From an uncultured Anaerotruncus sp. (GTDB lineage Bacteria > Bacillota > Clostridia > Oscillospirales > Acutalibacteraceae): DNA of 64,000 nt. Position 1 is the first letter of the stretch. Every line of letters begins with the position of its first letter. Location of the stretch: contig UQDL01000001.1 in assembly GCA_900539775.1 (NCBI GenBank), forward strand, positions 62,001 through 126,000, read 5' to 3'. Below, one piece after another: positions 34,678 to 43,351 of the stretch. Position numbers and translations under genes: made by a program. The notes under the pieces were generated by a model. That model had not been told where the DNA came from and did not search any database. It saw only the letters and a program-made list of their open reading frames with translations.

Positions 34678-35562
34678 CTAATTCTTCATTTTTTGTGCTT
34701 TAGAGCCCGCAACAACCTCTGTTATTTCCTGAGTTATTGCCGCCTGCCTTGCACGATTATATTCAACATCGAGCCGCTTGAGCATATCCTTTGCGGCATC
34801 CGTTGCCGTTTGCATTGCCATCATTCTGGCATTATGCTCGCTGCAATATGATTCAATTAAAGCACCGTAAACAAAGCCTGCAACGTAATCGGGCACAATG
34901 CTTTGAAAAACGGTTTTTGCATCGGGCATAAATTCGGCATTTTCATAATAATTCGATTCGCCCTTTGCCTTAATGCCTTCTTTTTTTAAGGGAAGGATTT
35001 GCTGAGTTACGGGTTCAACCGTCATTGAATTCACCATTTTGGTGTAAACAACATAAACCTCATCAAGCTGCTCCTTAATAAAAAGCTCTATCAGGGTTTT
35101 TGTGATATGCCTTGCCCTGTTCATAGTGGGATTTTGTGCTGTGTATTTGAAATCAATATCAACGGGAATATTTTTTCTTCTGAAATAATGCCTGCCGACC
35201 TCGCCGACGATAAAAAGCATATTGTGCGCCTCCATGGCGGCACTTTCCTCTGTGATTTTGATTATATTATGGTTATAAGCACCGGCAAGACCTTTATCTG
35301 CCGTGATAACAAGATATCCCTTTCGCCTTTCCGAGCCTTCACGCTGCGGGCGTGTGTCAAAAAACTCGGTGCCGGCATCCGGGGCAACATCAAGGATCTT
35401 TGCAAGGCCATCCTGCATCATAAAAAAGAAGGGCTCTGTGTTTTTAAGATCTCTGCGGGCCTTTTGAAGCTTTGAAGACGACACCATATACATTGCGTTT
35501 GTGATTTTCATTGTGTCCTTAATAGACTTCATTCTGCCCTGTATTTCTCTTGCGTTAGCCAT
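34678..35562 (-). CDS. atpG: ATP synthase gamma subunit
   Basis: A 294-residue rotor shaft. The N-terminal coiled-coil helix MANAREIQGRMKSIKDTMKI and the C-terminal helix (ARMMAMQTATDAAKDMLK ... ITQEITEVVAGS) form the stalk; a Rossmann-like domain lies between. Its start overlaps the end of the delta-alpha gene by 8 bases. Confidence 0.96.
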   Translation of the reverse strand: MANAREIQGRMKSIKDTMKITNAMYMVSSSKLQKARRDLKNTEPFFFMMQDGLAKILDVAPDAGTEFFDTRPQREGSERRKGYLVITADKGLAGAYNHNIIKITEESAAMEAHNMLFIVGEVGRHYFRRKNIPVDIDFKYTAQNPTMNRARHITKTLIELFIKEQLDEVYVVYTKMVNSMTVEPVTQQILPLKKEGIKAKGESNYYENAEFMPDAKTVFQSIVPDYVAGFVYGALIESYCSEHNARMMAMQTATDAAKDMLKRLDVEYNRARQAAITQEITEVVAGSKAQKMKN

Positions 35563-37576
35563 TGTTCGCCTTTCCGAATTCGTCTATTGCATCAAGTATA
35601 TCCTGCTTGAGTGCATCGCCGAGCACCTTGCCGCTTTCGATTTCATCAATGATATCTTTGCGTGATTCGGCGAAATATTCAAGCATTTCGGCCTGATACT
35701 TTTTAAGATCGTCTATGGGAACATTCATAAACTTACGGCCGACTGCACCAACAAGGGTTATAACCTGCTGAGAAAGCGACATGGGATTGCCGAGCGGCTG
35801 CTTCAACAGCTCCATAAGGCCCTTACCATAAGTAAGCTCTGCCTTTGTTTCCTCATCAAGATCGGAAGAAAACTGGGTGAACACTTCCATTTCGCGGAAC
35901 TGAGAAAGATCAACACGAAGCGAACCGGCTGCTTTTTTCATAGCCTTTGTTTGCGCTGCACCGCCAACACGGGAAACCGAAAGGCCTACATTTACTGCCG
36001 GCCTTTGGCCGCTGAAGAACAAATCGCTTTCAAGGAAAATTTGGCCGTCTGTTATTGAAATAACATTGGTTGGGATATAAGCGGAAACATCGCCTGCCTG
36101 AGTTTCGATAATGGGCAAAGCGGTGATTGAACCGCCGCCGAGTTCATCCGAAAGCCTACTTGAACGCTCAAGAAGCCTTGAATGAAGATAGAAAACATCG
36201 CCGGGATAAGCCTCACGGCCCGGAGAACGCTCAAGAAGAAGAGAGAGCGCACGATAAGCAACGGCGTGCTTACTTAAATCATCATAAATGATAAGAACAT
36301 CCTTGCCTGCATACATAAAATACTCTGCAAGAGCCGTTGCGGCATAGGGTGAAATATACTGAAGAGATGCGGAATCGGCTGCCGTTGAGCAAACAACAAC
36401 GGTGTAATCCATGGCGCCTGCTTTTGTGAGAGTGCCAACAAGCTTTGCCACCGTGGAGGTTTTTTGACCGATTGCATTATAGATGCAGATACAATCCTTG
36501 CCCTTTTGGTTAAGAATAGTATCTATAGCAATAGATGTTTTACCCGTTTGGCGATCGCCGATTATAAGCTCACGCTGGCCGCGGCCGATCGGGAACATTG
36601 AATCTATTGCCAAAATGCCTGTTTCAAGAGGCTGAGAAACCGATTTACGATCTACGATAGACGGTGCTGCATTTTCAACAAGACGATAATCATCTGCTTT
36701 GATTTCGCCGTTGCCGTCTATAGGCTCGCAAAGTGCATTAACAACTCTGCCGATAAAAGCATCGCCTACGGGAACACCGGCTTTTTTATGAGTGCGGGTT
36801 ACTCTGGTGCCCTCATGAATACCAACCTCTTCGCCAAAGATTATGCAGCCGATTTTTTCCTTTTTAAGGTCCTGCACCATGCCTTTTACGCCGTTTTCAA
36901 AAACAACGATTTCACCGTACATAACATGGTTCATACCGTAAATATTGGCAATACCGTCGCCCACGCTGATAACGGTGCCGATTTCTTCGCCGCCGTTTAC
37001 ATGCTCTTCAAAATCACGAACATCCCTTTGCAAAACCTCAATTACGGATTTGGGGTCTGCGCCGCCTGAGCGGGCGGATTTCATAACCTGAGACTTGATT
37101 GCCTCTAATTTATGCTTAATGCTGAAATCATATTCCTTATCGCCCACATCAATTACAAAGCCGCCGATAAGATTTTCATTTTTAACAATTTCAACATTGG
37201 CTTTTTCTGCGCCTGTTTCCTTGCAAATAAATTTTTTGATACCCTCAAGCTGCTTATCATCCGGGGCGTTAACACAAAAAACCTTTGCCGAAACAACATT
37301 ATTTTCTTTGTTTATTTCCGAAATATAATTATTGATAATCTCTTCAAGATCATCAATATTGCCCTGCTTTGAAAGCTGCAAAATAAAATCTTTTACAGAA
37401 GGAACAAAAAGCTCCTCCGCAACCTTGGCTTTATCCGCTGCGGGCACATTCGGATCATTAAGAACAGCCTTTAATTCGCTGCTTGCCTTAATCAATTTGA
37501 GCGCATCCTCAAGTCCGGACACACTTACATTGGCGGAAAACAGCGATTTAAGATAATTTTCAATATTCTGAATCAT
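35555..37576 (-). CDS. ATP synthase delta-alpha fusion protein
   Basis: One uninterrupted frame of 673 residues holding two subunits normally made separately. Residues 1 to about 166 are a full delta subunit: helical N domain (MIQNIENYLKSLFSANVS ... FILQLSKQGNI) and the C-terminal part with ENLIGGFVIDVGDKEYDFSI. From about 172 it is a full alpha subunit: DVRDFEEHVNGGEEIGTVIS, GDGIANIYGM, Walker A GDRQTGKTS near 340, and ALSLLLERSPGREAYPGDVF. No stop or frameshift lies between. Met165 at 37084 would give a 509-residue free alpha, but its ribosome site is poor. With three alpha and one delta per F1, a plain fusion would give surplus delta domains. Both domains look intact. Overlaps atpF by 1 base and atpG by 8. 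Confidence 0.93.
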   Translation of the reverse strand: MIQNIENYLKSLFSANVSVSGLEDALKLIKASSELKAVLNDPNVPAADKAKVAEELFVPSVKDFILQLSKQGNIDDLEEIINNYISEINKENNVVSAKVFCVNAPDDKQLEGIKKFICKETGAEKANVEIVKNENLIGGFVIDVGDKEYDFSIKHKLEAIKSQVMKSARSGGADPKSVIEVLQRDVRDFEEHVNGGEEIGTVISVGDGIANIYGMNHVMYGEIVVFENGVKGMVQDLKKEKIGCIIFGEEVGIHEGTRVTRTHKKAGVPVGDAFIGRVVNALCEPIDGNGEIKADDYRLVENAAPSIVDRKSVSQPLETGILAIDSMFPIGRGQRELIIGDRQTGKTSIAIDTILNQKGKDCICIYNAIGQKTSTVAKLVGTLTKAGAMDYTVVVCSTAADSASLQYISPYAATALAEYFMYAGKDVLIIYDDLSKHAVAYRALSLLLERSPGREAYPGDVFYLHSRLLERSSRLSDELGGGSITALPIIETQAGDVSAYIPTNVISITDGQIFLESDLFFSGQRPAVNVGLSVSRVGGAAQTKAMKKAAGSLRVDLSQFREMEVFTQFSSDLDEETKAELTYGKGLMELLKQPLGNPMSLSQQVITLVGAVGRKFMNVPIDDLKKYQAEMLEYFAESRKDIIDEIESGKVLGDALKQDILDAIDEFGKANNG

Positions 37577-38061
37577 TATTTTTCGTCACTGCTTTCGTTT
37601 AAAAATTTGTTATAGAGCTCGCTGTCTGTTTCGGCGCTGACATTTTTGCCGATAACCTTTTCAGCGGTTTCCATAGCCAAAGCGGCAATTTGTTCGTTGA
37701 CTGCGCTTCTTGCTTTTTCGCATTCGAAATCCGATGCTTTTTTTGCATCTGATTTAATTTTATCTGCGTCTGCCTGAGCACGGTCTATAATTTTGTTATA
37801 TTCTGCCTTAGCGTTTGCCCTTGCGTCATTAAGAATTTGCTTCTTTTCATCTTCAACGCCGCTGAGCTGGCCCTGATATTGTGCTTTAAGCTCATCAGCC
37901 TGCTTTTGCGCTGCATCCGCATTGCTGAACTGCTGATCAATCATAGCTTTTCTTTTATCAAGGGTTTTCTTTATCGGCTTGAAAAGGAAAACCTTCATAA
38001 GAATGAAAAACACAACAAGGTTAATAACCGTCCAAAGCAGATTTAAATCAAACTTTAACAT
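37576..38061 (-). CDS. atpF: ATP synthase b subunit
   Basis: A 161-residue protein with one N-terminal membrane helix (about 5-25, LLWTVINLVVFFILMKVFLF) and a long charged helix (30-160) that dimerises as the peripheral stalk and binds delta. Only one b gene is present. Its stop overlaps the start of the delta-alpha gene by a base. Confidence 0.94.
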   Translation of the reverse strand: MLKFDLNLLWTVINLVVFFILMKVFLFKPIKKTLDKRKAMIDQQFSNADAAQKQADELKAQYQGQLSGVEDEKKQILNDARANAKAEYNKIIDRAQADADKIKSDAKKASDFECEKARSAVNEQIAALAMETAEKVIGKNVSAETDSELYNKFLNESSDEK

Positions 38062-38109
38062 TTACATATATCCTTTCGTAAAGAATATCGGGTGCTGAGT
38101 TTCAGCCGA

Positions 38110-38337
38110 TTATTTAACCATGAAGATTATAAGGATGGCGCCGATAAGGCCGTAAATAGCCGTTGCCTCTGAAAGAGCTGCACCAAGAATAAGAGTTGTT
38201 TGAATTTTGCTTGCCATTTCGGGCTGGCGAGCCTGAGCCTCAACGGCTTTACCTGTTGCAATACCGATACCGATGCCGGCGCCGAGGCCGCAAATAAGAG
38301 CGATACCTGCACCGATTGCAATAATTGAACCTGTCAT
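38110..38337 (-). CDS. atpE: ATP synthase c subunit
   Basis: A 75-residue hairpin of two membrane helices joined by the polar loop ARQPEMA. The ion-carrying glutamate lies in helix 2 (LSEATAIYG). Helix 1 reads GAGIGIGIATGKAVEAQARQ; the glutamine that helps bind sodium in Ilyobacter-type rings is replaced by isoleucine, which favours proton rather than sodium coupling (inference). GGAGATTTTTATT precedes the ATG. Confidence 0.95.
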   Translation of the reverse strand: MTGSIIAIGAGIALICGLGAGIGIGIATGKAVEAQARQPEMASKIQTTLILGAALSEATAIYGLIGAILIIFMVK

Positions 38338-38386
38338 AATAAAAATCTCCTTAAACTAAAAATCAAAATTTAAATGTTTATCTATT

Positions 38387-39178
38387 TTAAGCAGCGGTTG
38401 AAGCATCAAGCGCATGCTTTTTTGCTTTTTTATTTGCCTTTTTCATTTTTTTCTTTTGCTTTCTGGCTTTAGTTTCTTCTTCTGTTTCCACAGCCTCCTG
38501 CAAATAGAGGGCACTTAAGAACACAAAGATATACGCCTGAAGCAAACCATCGAAAATATCGAAATAAAGGCTGAGCACAACGGGAACGAAAAGCGGCACA
38601 ACGGCTTTAATAAGCTCCATAATGGTGAACGCACCGATAACGTTACCGAAAAGACGCATAGAAAGAGAAAGCGGTTTTGTTATTACTTCCAGCATATTGA
38701 TCGGGGTTACAATCCATACCGGCTTGGTGAAGTTTTTAAACCTGCCAAGAACGCCTTTGTCTTTAAACGCATTATACTCAACGAGCACAATAGTCATCAC
38801 TGCCATTGCAACATCCACCTGCATACTTTTGGTGGGTGGCTTCATTCCGAAAAGGCCAATGATGTTTGACATGCCTATAAAGAGGGCAACGCTCATCAAA
38901 TAAGGAATATATTTTTCCACCTTGGGGCCCATTATTTCCTTAAAGAAGCCTTCTGCCTTTTCATAGCACAGTTCAAGCAACGCCTGCCTTTTGCTGATTT
39001 TGCCCTGCACCTTCAGATTGCGGGTAAGCAGAATAGCAATAACAGTCATCACAGCCATAATGATCCAGGACACAACCGTGCATTCATCAATCGTAACCTC
39101 AATACCGAATATTTTAAATCCGAGATCTTTCCAAGTTGCGATTTCAAGCTGCTTGGTTAATTCTTCCTGCAAATCCAT
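38387..39178 (-). CDS. atpB: ATP synthase a subunit
   Basis: A 263-residue membrane protein with about five to six helices. The essential arginine is in SLSMRLFGNVIGAF; the last helix region is GLLQAYIFVFLSALYL. The C-terminal 30 residues are Lys-rich (KARKQKKKMKKANKKAKK), longer than usual. The only strong ribosome site, AGGAGG (39204-39209), is 25 bases upstream of the ATG at 39178. An in-frame ACG at 39196 has ideal spacing (7 bases), so a rare ACG start adding six residues is possible. First gene of the operon; no atpI is seen upstream. Confidence 0.92.
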   Translation of the reverse strand: MDLQEELTKQLEIATWKDLGFKIFGIEVTIDECTVVSWIIMAVMTVIAILLTRNLKVQGKISKRQALLELCYEKAEGFFKEIMGPKVEKYIPYLMSVALFIGMSNIIGLFGMKPPTKSMQVDVAMAVMTIVLVEYNAFKDKGVLGRFKNFTKPVWIVTPINMLEVITKPLSLSMRLFGNVIGAFTIMELIKAVVPLFVPVVLSLYFDIFDGLLQAYIFVFLSALYLQEAVETEEETKARKQKKKMKKANKKAKKHALDASTAA

Positions 39179-39252
39179 TGTGATGGGAGCAAACGTACAA
39201 TCACCTCCTGTTTTTATAGTGCCGAGGCAAAGGCCTGCGACACCTGCTTGCC

Positions 39253-39284
39253 GGTGCGCCTATTATATATATAATAGGCACACC
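39253..39284. promoter_or_regulatory. 32-base near-perfect palindrome at the atp transcription start
   Basis: Two 16-base arms (ggtgcgcctattatat and its inverse) match at 15 of 16 positions with no spacer. The palindrome begins about 14 bases after the -10 box of the atp promoter, so it lies at the very 5' end of the transcript. It could be an operator or a 5' stem-loop controlling RNA stability. Confidence 0.55.
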
Positions 39285-39297
39285 TAATGCTACTTGG

Positions 39298-39326
39298 ATT
39301 ATACACCAACAATTTACAAAATTCAA
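39298..39326 (-). promoter_or_regulatory. Sigma-A promoter of the atp operon
   Basis: Minus-strand TTGAAT (39321-39326), 17-base spacer, perfect TATAAT (39298-39303). The leader to atpB is about 110 bases. Confidence 0.75.
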
Positions 39327-39330
39327 ATTT

Positions 39331-39359
39331 TTTGCCGATTATTTTCGATTATCGGCAAA
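39331..39359. repeat. Inverted repeat upstream of the atp promoter
   Basis: tttgccgat (39331-39339) and atcggcaaa (39351-39359), nine-base arms with an 11-base gap, ending 5 bases before the atp -35 box. Possible regulator site; no T-tract of terminator type on the proS side. Confidence 0.4.
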
Positions 39360-39525
39360 TTGCATAATTTGTATTATTCGGCAGGGTTCATTTTTATTTA
39401 TTTGAGCGCAGACAGCCACCTGTTTTTTTACCGAAAAGGGCAGAGTGTAAACATAGTGTTTTCCGCATAACGGCGGCGCAAACAGCCTTTTTTTACACAC
39501 CTTTGAGAAAATGTGAAAATAGAGG

Positions 39526-39554
39526 TTTACAACTTTGCAAAGTTAGTTTATAAT
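39526..39554 (+). promoter_or_regulatory. Sigma-A promoter of proS
   Basis: TTTACA (39526-39531), 17-base spacer, perfect TATAAT (39549-39554), 44 bases before the start codon. The leader is too short for a T-box. Confidence 0.75.
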
Positions 39555-39597
39555 AGTAATCTGATAAGTATAAACATATATTTAAGGAGAGTTTTTG

Positions 39598-41040
39598 ATG
39601 GCAAAAGAACAAAAGAAAATGGTGGACGACATAACCTCAATGGATGAGGATTTTGCAAAATGGTACACCGACATTTGCCGCAAGGCGGAGCTTATAGAAT
39701 ACACAAGCGTTAAAGGCTGCATGGTTATCAGGCCATACGGTTATGCCATTTGGGAAAATATACAAAAAACACTTGACGGAATGTTTAAGGCAACGGGCCA
39801 CGAGAATGTTTGCATGCCCATGTTTATTCCCGAAAGTTTGCTGCAAAAGGAAAAAGACCATGTTGAGGGCTTTGCCCCCGAATGCGCATGGGTTACCATG
39901 GGCGGAAACGAGAAGCTTGAAGAAAGGCTTTGCGTTCGCCCAACTTCCGAAACCCTGTTTTGCGAGCACTTTAAGCAAATAGTTCACTCTTACAGAGATT
40001 TGCCTAAATTATACAACCAATGGGTTTCCGTTGTTCGCTGGGAGAAAACCACTCGCCCGTTTTTGCGCTCAAGGGAGTTTCTGTGGCAAGAGGGGCACAC
40101 GCTTCACGAAACTGCAGACGAGGCCATTGAAGAAACAGAAAAAATGCTTAATGTTTACACCGAATTTTGCCAAAAATATTTGGCGATGCCGGTTGTGCAG
40201 GGCATGAAAACAGAGAGCGACAAATTTGCAGGCGCCGAGCGCACATATTGCATTGAAGCTCTTATGCATGACGGCAAGGCTTTGCAGGCAGGCACATCAC
40301 ACTATTTCGGCGACGGCTTTGCAAAAGCATTCGGAATTCAATTTGCAGACAAAAATAATCAGCTTAAATATCCGCACCAAACATCTTGGGGCGTTACAAC
40401 AAGGCTTATAGGCGCAATAATCATGACTCACGGCGACGATAACGGCTTGGTGCTTCCGCCGGCTGTTGCTCCCATTCAGGTTATGGTTATTCCGATTGCA
40501 ATGCACAAAGACGGCGTGCTTGAAAAGGCAAACGAGGTTTGTGACAGACTTAAAAACATTTGCCGTGCAAAAATAGATGCTTCCGAAAATTCACCCGGAT
40601 GGAAATTTGCAGAATATGAGATGAAGGGCGTTCCGATCAGAGTTGAAATCGGCCCCAAAGACATCGAAAAGAATCAATGCGTTATCGTTACACGCCACAA
40701 CAGAGAAAAAACCTTTGTTTCACTTGACGAGCTGGAAACGGTGATTCCGCAAAAGCTGCAGGAAGTGCGTGACGGCTTATACGAAGCTGCACTTGAAAAC
40801 AGAGAGCGCCGCACATACACATGCAAAACGCTTGACGAAATCACAGAGGCACTTGAAAAGAACGGCGACGGTTTTGTTAAGGCAATGTGGTGCGGAGACG
40901 AAGCTTGCGAGGACAAGGTTAAGGAACTTACCGGTGTTGGCTCTCGCTGCATTCCGCTTGATCAAGAGCAAATTTCAGACACCTGCATTTGCTGCGGAAA
41001 GCCTGCAAAGCATATGCTCTATTGGGGCAAAGCTTACTAA
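39598..41040 (+). CDS. proS: Proline--tRNA ligase, short (archaeal/eukaryote-like) type
   Basis: A 480-residue class II synthetase that charges tRNA-Pro. Motif 2 region RWEKTTRPFLRSREFLWQEGHT, the substrate loop CVRPTSETLF, anticodon-binding domain (about 285-390), and a C-terminal zinc-like domain with DTCICCGKPAKH ending in the terminal Tyr (GKAY) that is typical of this type. It lacks the editing insertion of the long bacterial ProRS. AAGGAGA precedes the ATG at 39598. galE follows after 110 bases without a terminator. Confidence 0.95.
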   Translation: MAKEQKKMVDDITSMDEDFAKWYTDICRKAELIEYTSVKGCMVIRPYGYAIWENIQKTLDGMFKATGHENVCMPMFIPESLLQKEKDHVEGFAPECAWVTMGGNEKLEERLCVRPTSETLFCEHFKQIVHSYRDLPKLYNQWVSVVRWEKTTRPFLRSREFLWQEGHTLHETADEAIEETEKMLNVYTEFCQKYLAMPVVQGMKTESDKFAGAERTYCIEALMHDGKALQAGTSHYFGDGFAKAFGIQFADKNNQLKYPHQTSWGVTTRLIGAIIMTHGDDNGLVLPPAVAPIQVMVIPIAMHKDGVLEKANEVCDRLKNICRAKIDASENSPGWKFAEYEMKGVPIRVEIGPKDIEKNQCVIVTRHNREKTFVSLDELETVIPQKLQEVRDGLYEAALENRERRTYTCKTLDEITEALEKNGDGFVKAMWCGDEACEDKVKELTGVGSRCIPLDQEQISDTCICCGKPAKHMLYWGKAY

Positions 41041-41150
41041 AAGCACTATGATATCAGGCGGTAAAATGGCAATCGACCGCTTTGCTTTGGCGGCACCTTT
41101 GCCTTTATCCGCTTAATATAAAAACTATAAGGAATAAGGACGGGATTAAA

Positions 41151-42167
41151 ATGGCAGTTTTAGTTACAGGCGGTGCCGGTTATATCGGCAGCCACACTTG
41201 CGTTGAGCTTATGAACGCTGGCATTGATGTTGTTATCGTTGATAACTTTTACAACTGTAAAAAATCCAGCATAGACAGAATTAAGGCTCTTGTCGGCAGG
41301 GATTTTCCCTATTATGACTGTGATGTCAGAGACCGTGAAGCGCTTGATAAAGTCTTTAAAAAAGAAAAAATCGATTCGGTTATTCATTTTGCCGGATTAA
41401 AGGCTGTTGGCGAAAGCGTTCAAAAGCCTCTTGAATATTTTGACAATAATGTTACGGGCACACTTGTGCTGCTTGATGTTATGAGAAAGAACGGCTGCAA
41501 AAAAATCGTTTTCTCATCATCGGCAACCGTTTACGGAATGAACAATATTTCTCCGCTTACCGAAGATATGCCCGTTGGCGGCGTTACAAACCCATATGGC
41601 AGAACAAAATATATGATTGAATGCATTTTGCAGGATTTATATGTTTCAGACAACAGTTGGTCTATCTGCCTGCTTCGCTACTTCAATCCGATCGGAGCGC
41701 ACAAAAGCGGCACCATGGGTGAGGATCCAAACGGCATTCCAAACAACCTTATGCCGTATATCACCCAGGTTGCAATCGGCAAGAGAGATCATTTAAGTGT
41801 TTACGGCGATGATTATGACACTCCAGACGGCACAGGCGTGCGTGATTACATTCATGTTGTTGACCTTGCGCTCGGCCATGTTAAGGCTGTTGAAAAGGTT
41901 GGCGGCGAAACCGGACTTTTCATTTACAACCTCGGCACAGGCAAAGGATACAGTGTGCTTGATGTTGTTAAGGCATTTGAAAAGGCTTCCGGTGTAAACA
42001 TTAAATACAAAATCGTTGCAAGACGTGCCGGAGACATTGCCACCTGCTATTCAGACCCAAGCAAGGCTTACAAAGAACTTGGCTGGAAGGCTGAAAGAGA
42101 CATTGAAGAAATGTGCGAAGACAGCTGGCGTTGGCAAAAGCAAAACCCAAACGGTTATCCGGACTGA
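41151..42167 (+). CDS. galE: UDP-glucose 4-epimerase
   Basis: A 338-residue Rossmann-fold enzyme interconverting UDP-glucose and UDP-galactose with bound NAD. The GGAGYIGSH nucleotide motif (8-16), catalytic Ser-Ser-Ala-Thr, and NPYGRTKYMIE with the Tyr-x-x-x-Lys pair are present, as is VRDYIHVVDLALGH. Start chosen at 41151: AAGGA lies upstream and the NAD motif begins right after. It completes the Leloir route for galactose released by GH36 and galactose 1-phosphate from GH112. A terminator follows. Confidence 0.96.
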   Translation: MAVLVTGGAGYIGSHTCVELMNAGIDVVIVDNFYNCKKSSIDRIKALVGRDFPYYDCDVRDREALDKVFKKEKIDSVIHFAGLKAVGESVQKPLEYFDNNVTGTLVLLDVMRKNGCKKIVFSSSATVYGMNNISPLTEDMPVGGVTNPYGRTKYMIECILQDLYVSDNSWSICLLRYFNPIGAHKSGTMGEDPNGIPNNLMPYITQVAIGKRDHLSVYGDDYDTPDGTGVRDYIHVVDLALGHVKAVEKVGGETGLFIYNLGTGKGYSVLDVVKAFEKASGVNIKYKIVARRAGDIATCYSDPSKAYKELGWKAERDIEEMCEDSWRWQKQNPNGYPD

Positions 42168-42265
42168 TAAAAACACACGAGCCATATGCATTGCCACAAT
42201 AAAAAATCGGCACATAAGGCTCTGCATCTTGCCAAAACAAAGTGGTTATAATTTAATAACAAAGC

Positions 42266-42294
42266 AGCCCTGCACGGTTATTCCCGGCAGGGCT
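42266..42294 (+). terminator. Terminator of galE
   Basis: Stem agccctgc (42266-42273) with gcagggct (42287-42294), then a run of T's. Confidence 0.85.
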
Positions 42295-42354
42295 TTTTTT
42301 GCGCCTTTAGGCAAACACTGCCTTTATGCGCCAACTGCTCTTAAATTTATATTT

Positions 42355-42651
42355 TCATAAAATTTTTGCCTTAATAAAATAGTAAATGCCGATATCAATG
42401 CCAAACAATATAAGAGCAATTATTCCCGCAGTAAGCGCCCTTTTGCGCATAAATTCATAATCACGGCCGAGCGGTTTGGATTTTAATACGCAAGAGGCAA
42501 TTATTGCGGCAACGGCAAGCGGCGGAAGAGCACCGGCAAGAGCAATATCAACTATGCCGCACACAAATGCACTGCGAGCAGCTTTTTCATGCTGAGAAAG
42601 CTGCGGACGAGACTTATTTGAATCCTTATTTTTATTCTTTTTCCCGATCAT
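42355..42651 (-). CDS. Small membrane protein of unknown function
   Basis: A 98-residue protein with a basic cytoplasmic N terminus (MIGKKNKNKDSNKSRP) and two hydrophobic segments (about 28-55 and 73-95). I recognise no family, although the pattern resembles small DUF4190-like membrane proteins. GGAGG lies 8 bases before the ATG, within the end of the S-component gene, with a 20-base overlap. Last gene of the recD2-ECF operon. Confidence 0.65.
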   Translation of the reverse strand: MIGKKNKNKDSNKSRPQLSQHEKAARSAFVCGIVDIALAGALPPLAVAAIIASCVLKSKPLGRDYEFMRKRALTAGIIALILFGIDIGIYYFIKAKIL

Positions 42652-43351
42652 TGCCGGATTCCTCCAAAATTCCGTATTTCACGATAACACGGTTTATTTT
42701 TTTTATAAACGGCTCTCCGAAAATAAAAAGGAAAAGTGCCGTGGCGCCCCCAAAAGCGGCTGAAAACGGAGCGCCTGCCGCATAAACGGCAAGCACACCC
42801 GAGATGGTATAATCCGTGAGCATGGTTAAAACAGAACTTGCATCAACAATAAGGCCATAAAGCGCAAAAGCCAGGAAAAAGCCGATAACTGCAAGCAGCC
42901 ACCTATTTGGCTTAAAGTGCTTAAACACTATACCGGCAACAAAACCCACAAGCCCCAGTGCAACCATTTGAAAAGGAGTCCAAACCCCTTGGGAAAAAAT
43001 AAAGTTTGAAACAAATGCAGAAAGCGAGCCGATTATATAGCCCCTTTGCGGGCCGAGGCAAACGGCGGAGGCAATAACCACGGCAGCTATAGGCTTAAAC
43101 TGAGGAACAAAATAAAACACGGCTCTTGAAGCAACGGCAAGTGCCGAAAGCACCGCCACAAGTGAAATTTCACGGGCGGAGGGCTTTGATTTTTCATAGC
43201 TGATAAAAAACGGCAAAAGCGAAAGCACAATCACAATTACGCAAACAAGATAAAAAGAAGTGCCTGCCTTGAAATAAAGCTGCCATAAAATAATAAAAGC
43301 CAAGGCTGCTGCGGTAAACAGGAAATAAAGTAAATTTGCGCCTTTTCTCAC
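42632..43351 (-). CDS. ECF transporter substrate-binding (S) component, probably for cobalamin
   Basis: A 239-residue membrane protein with about six to seven helices, including FVPQFKPIAAVVIASAVCLGP and SFVSNFIFSQGVWTPFQM-like segments typical of S components. It binds the vitamin and docks on EcfT. GTG start at 43351 overlaps the EcfA stop (GTGA). The corrinoid adenosyltransferase in the same operon points to cobalamin or a precursor as substrate; this is inference from context. Confidence 0.8.
   Translation of the reverse strand: MRKGANLLYFLFTAAALAFIILWQLYFKAGTSFYLVCVIVIVLSLLPFFISYEKSKPSAREISLVAVLSALAVASRAVFYFVPQFKPIAAVVIASAVCLGPQRGYIIGSLSAFVSNFIFSQGVWTPFQMVALGLVGFVAGIVFKHFKPNRWLLAVIGFFLAFALYGLIVDASSVLTMLTDYTISGVLAVYAAGAPFSAAFGGATALFLFIFGEPFIKKINRVIVKYGILEESGNDREKE

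Noticed and set aside
37085..37110. Hidden stop or frameshift making delta and alpha separate genes
   Set aside because: The frame reads through without a stop and the ribosome site before Met165 is poor, so a true fusion is the better reading.
39400..39597. T-box leader for proS
   Set aside because: The promoter at 39526-39554 leaves only about 37 bases of leader, too short, and no T-box sequence is present.
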